Shown: piece after piece, positions 1-7,886 of the stretch
Layout of the letters: the number at the start of each line of letters is the position of its first letter
Numbering within the stretch: position 1 is the stretch's first letter
Origin: Maccoyibacter intestinihominis
GTDB lineage: Bacteria; Bacillota; Clostridia; Lachnospirales; Lachnospiraceae
Length of the DNA stretch: 64,000 bases
Direction of reading: 5' to 3'
Assembly: GCF_040096355.1 (NCBI RefSeq)
Contig: NZ_JBBMEX010000002.1
Location: 186,001 to 250,000 of the forward strand
Notes under the pieces: generated by a model
What the model was told of the DNA's origin: nothing
What the model saw: only the letters and a program-made list of their open reading frames with translations
Databases searched by the model: none
Made by a program: the position numbers and the translations under genes

Positions 1-1
1 G

Positions 2-118
2 TTTGGAATCGGATGTAAGATATTTACGATCGCAGGGCCGGTCATCCTCTATGGAATTTTTACAAGCTGGGTGTTAGGACTCATTTACTGGATCGGACGA
101 TGCGTGGGATGGTTTTAA
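2..118 (+). CDS. C-terminal end of a membrane protein (partial)
   Basis: An open frame enters from the left edge and ends at a TAA at 116-118. The 38 visible residues are strongly hydrophobic, with two glycine-rich membrane stretches separated by a short turn, and the chain ends in CVGWF. This looks like the last helices of a small integral membrane protein. The family cannot be named because the N-terminal part is missing. A terminator follows about 30 bases downstream, so this is the last gene of its transcript. Confidence 0.5.
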   Translation, partial: FGIGCKIFTIAGPVILYGIFTSWVLGLIYWIGRCVGWF

Positions 119-150
119 AAGCAGATGTTGTCCGGACAGATGTTGTATAG

Positions 151-201
151 CCGCAGTAGCAGGACATCATGGATGTTAGAGTTTGCTATTGCGGTTTTTT
201 T
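151..201 (+). terminator. Rho-independent terminator
   Basis: The arms CCGCAGTAGCA and TGCTATTGCGG pair with a single G-T wobble and are followed by a run of T. It ends the transcript of the partial membrane protein gene upstream. Confidence 0.75.
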
Positions 202-204
202 ACT

Positions 205-532
205 CTATAGGATTAGGGGCAAAAGACGGTTTGAAATTTTTGGATTGGCAACTTGCACAAATCCGGGTCTATTTTGTTCCGTTGTACGAAAATAAGAAAA
301 TCTAAGTCTGTCTGAGTCAGGCTGCAATGGAGTGACGTGTACGTCTTAAACGCCCCGTCCATGGGTCATTAAGACTTTTGCTGCCGTCCATGGCAGCAAA
401 ACACTGTACATGAACAGCCAGACTAAGATTTACTAATTTTCTCCCAAAGTCACAAAAGCAGTCCCGGTTTTGTGCAAGTTGCCGACCACTAAGGTTGTGA
501 GCCGTCTTTTGCGATACTAATCTCTATAGGAA
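205..532. repeat. Long imperfect palindrome with nested hairpins (MITE-like or structured RNA)
   Basis: Four pairs of inverted segments share one centre near base 365. They are CTATAG...GGCAAAAGACGG (about 205-230) with its complement at about 502-530; GGCAACTTGCACAAA (247-261) with 469-483; a 23-base arm at 288-310 with 419-441; and inner partial matches. The central loop holds two further local hairpins, GTCTTAA/TTAAGAC (343-375) and TTTTGCTGCC/GGCAGCAAAA (376-401). No reading frame fits across it. The outer ends carry the palindrome CTATAG. A non-autonomous mobile element or a multi-branched RNA would both fit; the sequence alone does not decide. Confidence 0.55.
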
Positions 533-636
533 ATATTGTGTTACATAAAAGTATAAAATTCGTGTTTTCGATAGAGCAAGAAGCCCTTCAGGCGAAGATG
601 TGCAGCACACTTTTGTCTGTAACATATCCAACATAC

Positions 637-668
637 TTGACAACCAATATTATACGTCATATAATATT
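637..668 (+). promoter_or_regulatory. Consensus promoter with overlapping PadR-type operator
   Basis: TTGACA (637-642), a 17-base spacer and TATAAT (660-665) match the consensus sigma-70 (SigA) promoter. A palindrome with 9-base arms, AATATTATA (646-654) and TATAATATT (660-668), overlaps the -10 box. It sits directly upstream of the PadR gene at 696, so autorepression by PadR is the natural reading (inference). Confidence 0.8.
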
Positions 669-695
669 GACTATCAAATAGCAAGGAGAGATTCC

Positions 696-1019
696 ATGAT
701 TTTTCAGACGGGTGCGGCTCTTTTGGATGCAATCGTTCTTGCAGTTGTTTCCAAAGAGGAAGAAGGCACATATGGATATAAGATCACACAGGAAGTACGC
801 AGTACGATCGAGGTTTCGGAATCGACACTTTATCCGGTACTCCGACGACTGCAAAAGAACCGGTGTTTAGAAGTATACGATGTGGAATGTGCGGGCAGGA
901 ACCGGCGGTATTACAAGATTACAGATGCCGGAAGAGCACAGCTTTTATTATATCGCAGGGAATGGGCGGATTATTCTTCTAAAATCAGTCTGCTGTTTTC
1001 TGGAGAGGAGATTAAATGA
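696..1019 (+). CDS. PadR family transcriptional regulator
   Basis: A 107-residue winged-helix repressor of the PadR family. The start ATG at 696 follows the Shine-Dalgarno AAGGAGAG at 683-690; longer upstream starts would lie inside the promoter and are rejected. The PadR winged helix is seen from residue 5 to 80, with GTYGYKI, the recognition-helix segment STLYPVLRRL and the wing RNRRYYKIT. The gene overlaps the next one by four bases (ATGA), so the two are translationally coupled. PadR proteins commonly control adjacent envelope or efflux genes, here the DUF1700-DUF4097-PspC operon. The palindrome over the -10 box suggests autoregulation. Confidence 0.9.
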   Translation: MIFQTGAALLDAIVLAVVSKEEEGTYGYKITQEVRSTIEVSESTLYPVLRRLQKNRCLEVYDVECAGRNRRYYKITDAGRAQLLLYRREWADYSSKISLLFSGEEIK

Positions 1020-1702
1020 ACCGAAAAGTATTTATGGAGAGACTGCGTGAGTGTTTAGCAGATATTTCTGCGGAAGAAAGAGAAGATGCACTTACATATT
1101 ATGAGAGTTATTTTGAAGAAGCCGGTGTGGAAAATGAGGCACAGGTCATTGAGGAACTGGGTTCTCCTGAAAAAGTAGCAGAGAACATCAAGCGTGATCT
1201 GCTCGAGGAACCGCAGAGCAGTATCCAGGCACCGGAATGTATGAAAAAGGAATCGTCAGAGGATTTTTCATCAGAAGATTTTGAAAAAAACGAACAATAC
1301 GAAGAATATGAACAAAAGGATAAGTCAGGAAGGATTGCTATGATCATTGTAATTGCTGTTTTAACGTTTCCAATCTGGATCACTGTGGCAGCAACATTAT
1401 TTGGACTGATCGTGGCAGCTTTTGGCGTGTTGTTCGGATGTGCAGCGGGAGGCATTGCCGCAACAGTGGGACTTCTGATATCAGGAGTGGCATTAATTGG
1501 CATGGGAATCGGTGGATGTATCTCCGGAAGTATTGCAGCGGGAATCCTTGTGACGGGAGCCGGATTTTTCGTAATGGCAATCGGAATCCTTTTATTGATC
1601 TGTGTTGTATGGATCTGTGGCAGGGCAGTTCCGATATGTTGCCGTTGGATCGTTAATCTTTGTAGAAAACCATGGCAAAGAAGAAAGGAGCGTATGTCAT
1701 GA
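1016..1702 (+). CDS. DUF1700/HAAS family membrane protein
   Basis: A 228-residue protein with an acidic, helical cytoplasmic N-terminal domain (residues 1-65, with the family-like stretch EEREDALTYYESYFEEAG) followed by an acidic linker. From about residue 108 to 215 there are several glycine/alanine-rich membrane helices. It ends in a basic tail. DUF1700 proteins are routinely found beside PadR regulators and DUF4097 proteins in Firmicutes. They are thought to be part of an envelope-stress-linked membrane system, but their activity is not known. The gene is coupled to its neighbours by four-base overlaps at both ends. Confidence 0.85.
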   Translation: MNRKVFMERLRECLADISAEEREDALTYYESYFEEAGVENEAQVIEELGSPEKVAENIKRDLLEEPQSSIQAPECMKKESSEDFSSEDFEKNEQYEEYEQKDKSGRIAMIIVIAVLTFPIWITVAATLFGLIVAAFGVLFGCAAGGIAATVGLLISGVALIGMGIGGCISGSIAAGILVTGAGFFVMAIGILLLICVVWICGRAVPICCRWIVNLCRKPWQRRKERMS

Positions 1703-2556
1703 AAAAATTTGTGAAAGGCTGTCTGATCTTAGCAGCCGTATGTGCGGTACTTGGCGGTGTGGCATGCGTGACCGGACTGGTATTAGGAGCCGGAACGAGA
1801 GAATTGCAGCAGGCATTTCGTGAGAGTGGATTAAAAGACTGGATTTGGGAAATCGGTTCGGATAGTTCAGAGGAATCTTTTGACTGGGAAAAGGAAAGTG
1901 ACGTGTCAAAGACGCTGGATAGTTTTTCAAGTGAAGAGATCGATTCTTTAGAAATTGAATTAAAATATGGAACATTAGATATAGAAGAAAGTGATACGGA
2001 TGAAGTCACGGTAAAAGTAGAAAAAGATCAGGAAAAATGCAAGGCTACGGTCAATGACAGGGTATTAAAGATAGAAGATACGCGAGAAAAAGGGATCAAA
2101 GGACATAATTACCATGTGCTGTTACTGATTCCAAAAGGAATGGAGTTCGACCAAATAAAAATTGATAATGATGCAGGAACGGTGGATGCACATGACACTA
2201 CTTTAAAAGCACAAAACATCAATTTCAAGGTTTCTGCCGGAGAGATTATGGCGGAGCGTTTAGAGACAGAAAAGTTAAAGCTGCGGGTAGGTGCCGGAAA
2301 TGCAGACATCGATGAGCTGAAAACAAGTGATGCAGATCTGACCTGTGGAGTTGGAAATATTGATGTAAAACTCATGGGCACTGAAAAAGATTACAATTAT
2401 CAGGTAAGCTGCGGAGTAGGAAATATTTCAATCAATGACCAGGATTTTTCTTCACTGGGCAAGGATAAAACCGTGGATCATGGTGCTAAAAAAGAGATAC
2501 GCTTAGATTGTGGAGTAGGAAATATTACATTGGTTACAGAGAAGGAGGAAATTTGA
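1699..2556 (+). CDS. DUF4097 family beta-helix protein, membrane anchored
   Basis: A 285-residue protein starting at ATG 1699, chosen because it overlaps the previous stop as ATGA and follows AAAGGAG. Residues 3-25 form a signal anchor (LILAAVCAVLGGVACVTGL). The rest is an extracytoplasmic DUF4097 domain with short repeated strands; the motif CGVGNI occurs three times toward the end, typical of the right-handed beta-helix of this family. An acidic serine-rich linker (about 60-95) separates anchor and domain. The exact role is unknown. Its place in a PadR-DUF1700-PspC operon points to envelope homeostasis (inference). Confidence 0.85.
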   Translation: MKKFVKGCLILAAVCAVLGGVACVTGLVLGAGTRELQQAFRESGLKDWIWEIGSDSSEESFDWEKESDVSKTLDSFSSEEIDSLEIELKYGTLDIEESDTDEVTVKVEKDQEKCKATVNDRVLKIEDTREKGIKGHNYHVLLLIPKGMEFDQIKIDNDAGTVDAHDTTLKAQNINFKVSAGEIMAERLETEKLKLRVGAGNADIDELKTSDADLTCGVGNIDVKLMGTEKDYNYQVSCGVGNISINDQDFSSLGKDKTVDHGAKKEIRLDCGVGNITLVTEKEEI

Positions 2557-2557
2557 G

Positions 2558-2749
2558 ATGGAAACAAAGAAATTGTATCGTTCTAAAAAAGACAGAGTTT
2601 TTGCAGGAGTATGTGGAGGAATCGGTGAATACCTTGGCGTGGACCCGACCGTGATCCGACTTCTGGCAGTGATTTTAGGATTTACGGGAAGCGGTGTGCT
2701 GGCTTATATTGTGGCAGCTATCCTGATACCGGAAAATCCGGTGTATTAA
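2558..2749 (+). CDS. PspC domain protein
   Basis: A 63-residue protein consisting of little more than one PspC domain. It has a basic start, the hallmark GVCGGIGEYLGVDPTVIRL, and one membrane helix (about 36-58) ending in IPENP. PspC domains act in phage-shock/envelope stress responses as membrane partners of PspA or of regulatory proteins. The start lies two bases after the previous stop, making it the last gene of the PadR operon. A terminator follows at once. Confidence 0.9.
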   Translation: METKKLYRSKKDRVFAGVCGGIGEYLGVDPTVIRLLAVILGFTGSGVLAYIVAAILIPENPVY

Positions 2750-2764
2750 GGAAGTACCGAAAGA

Positions 2765-2797
2765 CCCTGATATGCAGTCTGTGTATCAGGGCTTTTT
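2765..2797 (+). terminator. Rho-independent terminator of the PadR operon
   Basis: CCCTGATA (2765-2772) pairs with TATCAGGG (2784-2791), followed by CTTTTTG. Confidence 0.8.
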
Positions 2798-2820
2798 GCG
2801 TTAAAAATTTCATAAAAGTA

Positions 2821-2850
2821 TTGAAACTTTTTGCTATGTAGGGGAATCTA
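2821..2850 (+). promoter_or_regulatory. Candidate ECF-type autoregulated promoter
   Basis: TTGAAACTTTTT at 2821-2832 resembles the -35 element (TGAAAC) of SigV/SigW-type ECF promoters. A GGAATCT-like -10 region lies about 15 bases further. It immediately precedes an ECF sigma factor gene, and such genes are usually autoregulated. The -10 is not a strong match, so this is a probable rather than certain site. Confidence 0.45.
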
Positions 2851-2886
2851 ATGATTAGAAAAGAAAAAAGGAGGTACAGGCAGGTA

Positions 2887-3384
2887 ATGTTTTTTCAAAG
2901 AAAAGACGTAAAGGAACAAAAGATAGAAGAACTTTTGTTAGAAAACTATAACAGATATTACCGATTGGCATACAGTTATGTACACAATGAAGCGGATGCA
3001 GCAGATATTGTACAGAATGGAGCCTATAAGGCAATACGAAATAGTGATTCGTTGAAAAATGTGGAATATGCACAAACGTGGATCTATCGGATTATGCTGA
3101 ATGAGATTTTTCAATGTGCCAAAAAGAAACAGATGGTTTCATTAGACGAACTGCCGACAGAACAGGGACAGGAAGATCACTATGAAAATATTGATCTGAA
3201 AAGAGCATTAGATCAGATGAACCCGCAGGATAAGGCAGTGATCGAATTAAGGTATTTTGAGGATATGAAGATAGAAGATATTGCAAAGGTGTTAAATGAA
3301 AATGTCAATACCGTAAAAAGCAGACTTTACCGGGGACTGAAAAAACTTCGGTTAGAACTGACAGATGCGTGGCAGTGGGAATAG
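2887..3384 (+). CDS. ECF-type RNA polymerase sigma factor (SigV-like)
   Basis: A 165-residue extracytoplasmic-function sigma factor. The sigma2 region covers about residues 15-75 (YYRLAYSYVHNEADAADIVQ), and the sigma4 helix-turn-helix about 105-155 (DMKIEDIAKVLNENVNTVKS). ATG 2887 is chosen over 2851 because an AGGAGG lies upstream and the longer start would fall on the predicted transcription start. The next gene encodes an RsiV-like membrane anti-sigma factor 15 bases downstream. The pair would hold the sigma factor at the membrane until an envelope signal frees it; for SigV in Bacillus the signal is lysozyme. The signal here is unknown. Confidence 0.9.
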   Translation: MFFQRKDVKEQKIEELLLENYNRYYRLAYSYVHNEADAADIVQNGAYKAIRNSDSLKNVEYAQTWIYRIMLNEIFQCAKKKQMVSLDELPTEQGQEDHYENIDLKRALDQMNPQDKAVIELRYFEDMKIEDIAKVLNENVNTVKSRLYRGLKKLRLELTDAWQWE

Positions 3385-3399
3385 AAAGGAGATATTGTT

Positions 3400-4326
3400 A
3401 TGGAAGAAAAAAAGAAGAACAATGCAGCAACATTAGAACAGGTAAAAAAAGAGTATCAAAAGCCGTGTATGACACAAGAACAGGTGGAACAGATGAAACA
3501 AAGGATAGAAGAAGCAAAAGCAGAAAAACAAAAGAAGGCCGCCAATTCCTATATGGGAAGAAAAATAGCAGCCGCTGCAGCAGTGGTTGTCGCAGCGTTT
3601 ATCGTTTTGCCAAATACATCTGAGAATGTGGCACATGCAATGAATCAGATTCCTGTGTTAGGAGGTCTGGTAGAAGCAGTTACTTTTCGGGATTACAAAT
3701 ATGATAACGGAAAGCATACCGCGGATATTGAAACTCCAAAACTGTCTGTGAAAAAGAGTAAGACAGATCAGGAGGATTCAAAAACACAGCAGAATCTAAA
3801 AGAGACTACGAAGGAAGTAAATGCAGAAATTCAAAAACTTACCGATCAGATCGTAACGGAGTTTGAAAGTGGTCTGAAAGATCAAGAAGGGTATCAGGAG
3901 ATGCAGGTAAAGCATGAGGTACTCAGCACCACAAAAGATTATTTTACATTGAAACTGATCTGTTATCAGGCAGCCGGAAGTGGTGCGGAAACCGATTATT
4001 ATTATACGATCGATTTAAAAACAGGAAAACGGCTGGCGCTGGCAGATCTGTTTGTAGAAGGTGCCGATTATATTACTCCGATCAGTGAAAATATTAAACA
4101 GCAGATGAGAGAACAGATGAAAAAAGATGAGAATGTTATATACTGGTTAGATGATCCAGAGGTGTCGGAATGGAACTTTGAAAAGATTACGGACCAGACA
4201 TCATTTTATCTGAACCAGGATGGAAAACTTGTCATTTGCTTTAATGAAGGTGATGTGGGACCGATGTCCATGGGATGTGTACAATTTGTAATTTCAAATA
4301 AAGTCATTGCAGATATAAGAAAATAA
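3400..4326 (+). CDS. RsiV-like anti-sigma factor (DUF3298 domain)
   Basis: A 308-residue single-pass membrane protein. The N-terminal cytoplasmic part (1-50) is highly charged and would bind the sigma factor. A membrane helix follows at about 51-68 (AAAAAVVVAAFIVL). The extracytoplasmic part ends in a DUF3298-type domain (about 190-305) with TDYYYTIDLKTGKRLALADL and the family-like FYLNQDGKLVICFNEGDVGP. RsiV proteins with this layout bind lysozyme and are then cleaved, releasing SigV. GGAG lies just before the ATG. It pairs with the sigma gene upstream and ends at a strong terminator. Confidence 0.85.
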   Translation: MEEKKKNNAATLEQVKKEYQKPCMTQEQVEQMKQRIEEAKAEKQKKAANSYMGRKIAAAAAVVVAAFIVLPNTSENVAHAMNQIPVLGGLVEAVTFRDYKYDNGKHTADIETPKLSVKKSKTDQEDSKTQQNLKETTKEVNAEIQKLTDQIVTEFESGLKDQEGYQEMQVKHEVLSTTKDYFTLKLICYQAAGSGAETDYYYTIDLKTGKRLALADLFVEGADYITPISENIKQQMREQMKKDENVIYWLDDPEVSEWNFEKITDQTSFYLNQDGKLVICFNEGDVGPMSMGCVQFVISNKVIADIRK

Positions 4327-4340
4327 ATTATCATTTAATA

Positions 4341-4384
4341 AAAATACCCTTTACCGGTCAGAAACCGGCGAAGGGTATTTTTTA
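4341..4384. terminator. Bidirectional terminator between convergent genes
   Basis: AAAATACCCTT (4341-4351) pairs with AAGGGTATTTT (4371-4381), with an inner ACCGGT/ACCGG stem and T runs on both strands. It serves the anti-sigma gene on the plus strand and the S component gene on the minus strand. Confidence 0.85.
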
Positions 4385-4418
4385 AAATAAAGCGTTACAC
4401 GCTTTGGTATTTCATCTT

Positions 4419-4985
4419 TTAAGCACAGATCCATTCTCTTGCATCTTCAATTTTCATAAGTACCGGAAGCAGTACCAGACTGATGACGATTCCGGTAACA
4501 CCCTGTAAAATGTTGAAAGGAATACCGGAGGCACTAGAAGCAATACCGGCAGCAAGTGTTGCAGAGTTAAAATGTCCACTGGCGAGAGCAGCAAGTCCTG
4601 CTTCATAAACAAAGTAGCCAAATACCATAACGGCTTCACCGATGATACCACCCAAAATGATGCTTAAATATTTTGCACCATTTCCGTTAAAACGATGCTG
4701 CATGCGGTGGAATAAGAAGCCTGCAACAAAAGCGGTAAGCGCTTTGATGATCAGTGTGGCAGGTGCCCAGGAAGCATATCCTGAAAAAATATCTGCAAAC
4801 ATAGAACCGATGCCGGCGGAAAGTGCACCGCCTAAAGGTCCAAGAACGATGCCACATAAGAGGACAAGACCGTCTCCTAAATGAATATAGCCTAAGGTAG
4901 GTGTTGGGATTTTAATGATCATGGTGGCAATGCAGGTCAGAGCAGCCATTAATGCACCAATCACAAGTTTTTTTGTGTTTTTCAT
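4419..4985 (-). CDS. ECF transporter S component (vitamin uptake)
   Basis: A 188-residue polytopic membrane protein on the minus strand. The start at 4985 follows AAGGAG on that strand; the longer frame upstream overlaps the promoter and is rejected. Five to six hydrophobic segments are visible, with the typical S-component stretch GYIHLGDGLVLLCGIVLGP near residue 35 and a conserved acidic/glycine pattern (GSMFADIFSGY). S components bind a vitamin and dock on a shared EcfAAT energy module encoded elsewhere. The look is that of the PF07155 (riboflavin-type) group, but the substrate cannot be read from sequence. No riboswitch was recognised upstream. Confidence 0.8.
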   Translation of the reverse strand: MKNTKKLVIGALMAALTCIATMIIKIPTPTLGYIHLGDGLVLLCGIVLGPLGGALSAGIGSMFADIFSGYASWAPATLIIKALTAFVAGFLFHRMQHRFNGNGAKYLSIILGGIIGEAVMVFGYFVYEAGLAALASGHFNSATLAAGIASSASGIPFNILQGVTGIVISLVLLPVLMKIEDAREWICA

Positions 4986-5022
4986 ATCCAATTCTCCTTT
5001 TCTTTGTCTGTTGTTACTGCAC

Positions 5023-5050
5023 ATTATAGAGAGAAGATGGCTGTTGTAAA
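5023..5050 (-). promoter_or_regulatory. Promoter of the S component gene
   Basis: On the minus strand TTTACA (5050-5045), a 16-base spacer and TATAAT (5028-5023) precede the gene whose start is at 4985. Confidence 0.6.
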
Positions 5051-5191
5051 ACATCCAGTTTCAAAATAATTACACAAGCCAGTTTAGATATGATCCGATA
5101 TCAGGAACGATAATGAGATAAAGAAAAACAGAACATAACCGGTTCTTTTTTAATAAATATTTCGTAAATTATAAAAAACGGAATTTTTTAT

Positions 5192-6943
5192 ATGAATAAT
5201 GAAAAATTAGAAAACCAGTTAAATCTTGCCTTGGAGGCAACCCGGCGGGAAAGAGAAAAGTCGGAAGAATTGGAAGTCGGATATGAGAAAAGTACCAATA
5301 CATGGGAGCTGATTGTCAAATATAGTGGGAATATCAGTCCTCTGGAAGATGTAGAGCGTGGAATTGTGATTGAACAGTTGAGTAATGAATATGCGATTGT
5401 CCGCATACCGGAGAATCTGATTGCGGAGTTTGTGGCAAACCCGGAAATTGAATTTGTGGAAAAGCCTAAAAACCTGTATTTTTCACTGGTGCAGGGAATC
5501 CGTCAATCCTGTGTTTTTCCGGTGCGCAGAAGTCCCTATTTTTTAGAGGGAAAAGATGTTATTACGGCAATTATTGATTCGGGAATTGACTATTTTCATC
5601 CTGATTTCAGAAATGAAGATGGCAGTACCAGAATTCTTGCATTATGGGACCAGACATTACAGCCGGGAGAGGGTGAAAAACCGCCATATGAATTTCGCCG
5701 GGGGGTAGAGTTTTCAAGGGAGGAAATTAACCGTGCATTGGAGGCTGGAAGTGAGGCGGCGGGGCTTCAGATTGTGCCAAGCCGTGATGCGAGCGGACAT
5801 GGCACCCATGTGGCAGGCATTGCGGCAGGAAATGGCAGGGCATCCGCAGGGCGATATACCGGTGTGGCACCGAAAAGCGAGCTGTTAGTGGTAAAGCTGG
5901 GATATCCGGGAGAAAATGCATTCCCAAGAACCACAGAACTGATGACGGCGTTGGATTATGTCATACAAAAAGCTATAGAGTATCGCAAACCGGCAGCCGT
6001 GAATATCAGCATTGGTAACACTTATGGCGGTCACAGTGGGAGGTCTTTGTTAGAGACTTATATAGATGATATTTCTAATTACGGAAGAAATGTAATCTGC
6101 GTTGGCAGTGGAAATGAGGGGGCAGCCAGAGGACACGCACAGGGAACTTTGAGAGAGGGATTTTCAGAAGAAATTCAGTTAGCCGTAGCACCTTATGAGG
6201 CAACGTTAAGCGTTCAGATATGGAAAAATTATGCCGATGATTTTGATATCAGCATCATTGCACCTTCCGGTAAAAAAGCCGGACCACTTCAGCAGATTTT
6301 AGGTGCACAGCGTTTTACACTGGATGGAACAGAAATTTTGCTTTACTATGGAGAACCGAGTCCATATAGCCCGTATCAGGAAATCTATATTTCATTTTTG
6401 CCGGTCGCAGATTATATCGATAGCGGTGTCTGGAGATTTGAATTAATACCGCACAGGATCGTACAGGGAAATTATAATCTGTGGCTGCCAAGTCAGGCAG
6501 TATTAAGTTCGGGAACCGGTTTTTTATATCCGTCAGAAGAGATTACGCTGACCATTCCATCTACAGCCTCCAGAGTCATTACCGTAAGTGCCTATGATGC
6601 CTATTCCATGCAGCTTGCTGATTTTTCCGGGCGCGGCTATACCAGAGAAACAAATCAGATCAAACCGGATCTTGCAGCTCCGGGTGTTAATATTACCTCC
6701 TGTGCACCGGGCGGAGGATATGTCACGGCATCGGGAACATCCATGGCAACACCGTTTGTAACCGGAGGAGCGGCACTCCTGATGCAATGGGGTATCACCG
6801 ATGGTAATGACCCGTTTTTATACGGTGAAAAAGTAAAGGCATATTTCATCAAAGGAGCAAGACGCATTGAAGCGGTGGCGGAATATCCGAATCCGGAGAT
6901 TGGGTGGGGGACGCTGTGTGTGGCGGAGAGCTTGCCGGGGTAA
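5192..6943 (+). CDS. S8 family subtilisin-like serine protease (CspB-like)
   Basis: A 583-residue subtilase with the complete triad: Asp in IIDSGIDYFHPDF (about residue 130), His in GHGTHVAGIAAG (about 205) and Ser in SGTSMATPFVTGG (about 515). Residues 1-95 resemble a propeptide domain (WELIVKYSGN... VRIPENL). No signal peptide is seen, so the enzyme may act in the cytoplasm or spore, as in the Csp germination proteases of Clostridia, which also have a long insert between His and Ser as here (about 300-490). The ribosome binding site is weak (ACGGAA). It stands alone between a divergent S component gene and a toxin-antitoxin operon. A role in germination is inference from the family only. 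Confidence 0.9.
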   Translation: MNNEKLENQLNLALEATRREREKSEELEVGYEKSTNTWELIVKYSGNISPLEDVERGIVIEQLSNEYAIVRIPENLIAEFVANPEIEFVEKPKNLYFSLVQGIRQSCVFPVRRSPYFLEGKDVITAIIDSGIDYFHPDFRNEDGSTRILALWDQTLQPGEGEKPPYEFRRGVEFSREEINRALEAGSEAAGLQIVPSRDASGHGTHVAGIAAGNGRASAGRYTGVAPKSELLVVKLGYPGENAFPRTTELMTALDYVIQKAIEYRKPAAVNISIGNTYGGHSGRSLLETYIDDISNYGRNVICVGSGNEGAARGHAQGTLREGFSEEIQLAVAPYEATLSVQIWKNYADDFDISIIAPSGKKAGPLQQILGAQRFTLDGTEILLYYGEPSPYSPYQEIYISFLPVADYIDSGVWRFELIPHRIVQGNYNLWLPSQAVLSSGTGFLYPSEEITLTIPSTASRVITVSAYDAYSMQLADFSGRGYTRETNQIKPDLAAPGVNITSCAPGGGYVTASGTSMATPFVTGGAALLMQWGITDGNDPFLYGEKVKAYFIKGARRIEAVAEYPNPEIGWGTLCVAESLPG

Positions 6944-6954
6944 TTTGAAAGACA

Positions 6955-7005
6955 TTGATAATATACAAAAAAAGAGATATAATTATATCGATAAAATGAT
7001 ATATC
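6955..7005 (+). promoter_or_regulatory. Toxin-antitoxin promoter with two palindromic operators
   Basis: TTGATA (6955-6960), a 17-base spacer and TATAAT (6978-6983). The -10 box lies inside the perfect palindrome GATATAATTATATC (6976-6989), and a second palindrome GATATATC lies at 6998-7005. Paired operators over the promoter fit conditional autorepression by the antitoxin/toxin complex encoded from 7025. Confidence 0.75.
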
Positions 7006-7024
7006 TATAAGATGATAGGAAAGG

Positions 7025-7300
7025 ATGAAGAAAATGATTATTAAGGCTTCAGCAACACTTCGGAACGATTATGCTTCTATTTCTGATCTTGCGAAAAAAA
7101 CAAGAGAACCGATTTATATAACAAAAAATGGGGAGGGAGACGGAGTATTTATGAGTATTGATGCTTTTGAGAAAAGAGAGCAGGCATTAGAACTTCGTGC
7201 AAAAATCATGCAGGCAGAAGAGGAACGGTTAAGCGGAGCAAAGACAAAAAGTATCTCCGAAGCAAGAAAGGAATTGAGGAAACGTGCAGGAACAATATAA
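7025..7300 (+). CDS. Phd/YefM family antitoxin
   Basis: A 91-residue antitoxin. The N-terminal Phd/YefM DNA-binding fold is recognisable from IKASATLRNDYASISDLAKK, ITKNGEGDGVFMSIDAFEKR. The C-terminal third (EERLSGAKTKSISEARKEL) is a charged helix that would wrap the toxin. The start ATG follows AGGAAAGG. The gene overlaps the toxin gene by 17 bases, the usual coupling for such pairs, and has palindromic operators over its promoter. Confidence 0.9.
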   Translation: MKKMIIKASATLRNDYASISDLAKKTREPIYITKNGEGDGVFMSIDAFEKREQALELRAKIMQAEEERLSGAKTKSISEARKELRKRAGTI

Positions 7301-7595
7301 AGTTGAGATACTTCCGACAGCATGGGAAGATTTGAAAAAGATTGAAGATTATTATCTGCTTCAATTTGGCGTGGAATCCGCTATGAAAGTTACAGAACAG
7401 ATTTTGGACAGTATTGAACGATTAGAGAGTTTTCCTGATTCTGGTTCTCTGACACCGGATAGATGGCTGAACGGGCAGGGGTATCGAATGGTCATATCTA
7501 AAAGGTATGTTTCTATATATCGACCGATAGGAAAAGTAGTTTATGTGTATCATATTACAGATACGCAGACAGAGTATACGAAATTGTTTTCGTGA
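7284..7595 (+). CDS. RelE/ParE family toxin
   Basis: A 103-residue toxin of the RelE/ParE fold: YKVEILPTAWEDLKKIEDYY at the start, then the helical hairpin, and the C-terminal strands YRMVISKRYVSIYRPIGKVV and VYVYHITDTQTEY. The VSIYRP strand is more like ParE/YoeB-type members. Whether it cuts mRNA on ribosomes or inhibits gyrase cannot be told from sequence. It forms an operon with the antitoxin upstream. Confidence 0.88.
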   Translation: MQEQYKVEILPTAWEDLKKIEDYYLLQFGVESAMKVTEQILDSIERLESFPDSGSLTPDRWLNGQGYRMVISKRYVSIYRPIGKVVYVYHITDTQTEYTKLFS

Positions 7596-7886
7596 TGGTA
7601 AAGAGGTAGCAGGATGAAAGAATGTTCAGTTTGCCAATCCACTGGAAAAATTAAAAATCGAAAATATAACCAGAGCAAAAGTAACGAATACAAAGAGGGT
7701 AGAGAAAAATTTGCTTGCCGGGGTAAAAAATAGCACCTTTTGATTTTGGGGAAATCCAGTAAATATACGGCTTTACAATGGATTTTGACAAAGTAAATCA
7801 TGTCGTTGATGAGCATATTAGATTTTGTTAAAATAAGATTAACAGTTAGTGCTAAGTGTAATATAATCGAAAGGTAACGATATACT
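7596..7886. other. Intergenic region without a clear gene
   Basis: About 290 bases follow the toxin gene. Two short frames are present: a 39-codon one from ATG 7614 with CSVC and ACRG pairs, and an overlapping frame reading about FANPLEKLKIENITRAKV. Neither has a good ribosome binding site or a recognised family. This may be gene debris, in keeping with the decayed genes that follow. A likely promoter for the next gene lies near 7850-7880 (TAATATAAT-like). Confidence 0.3.

Noticed and set aside
4986..5191. Riboswitch upstream of the S component gene
   Set aside because: The leader between promoter and start is only about 35 bases, too short for a known vitamin riboswitch, and no conserved core was recognised.
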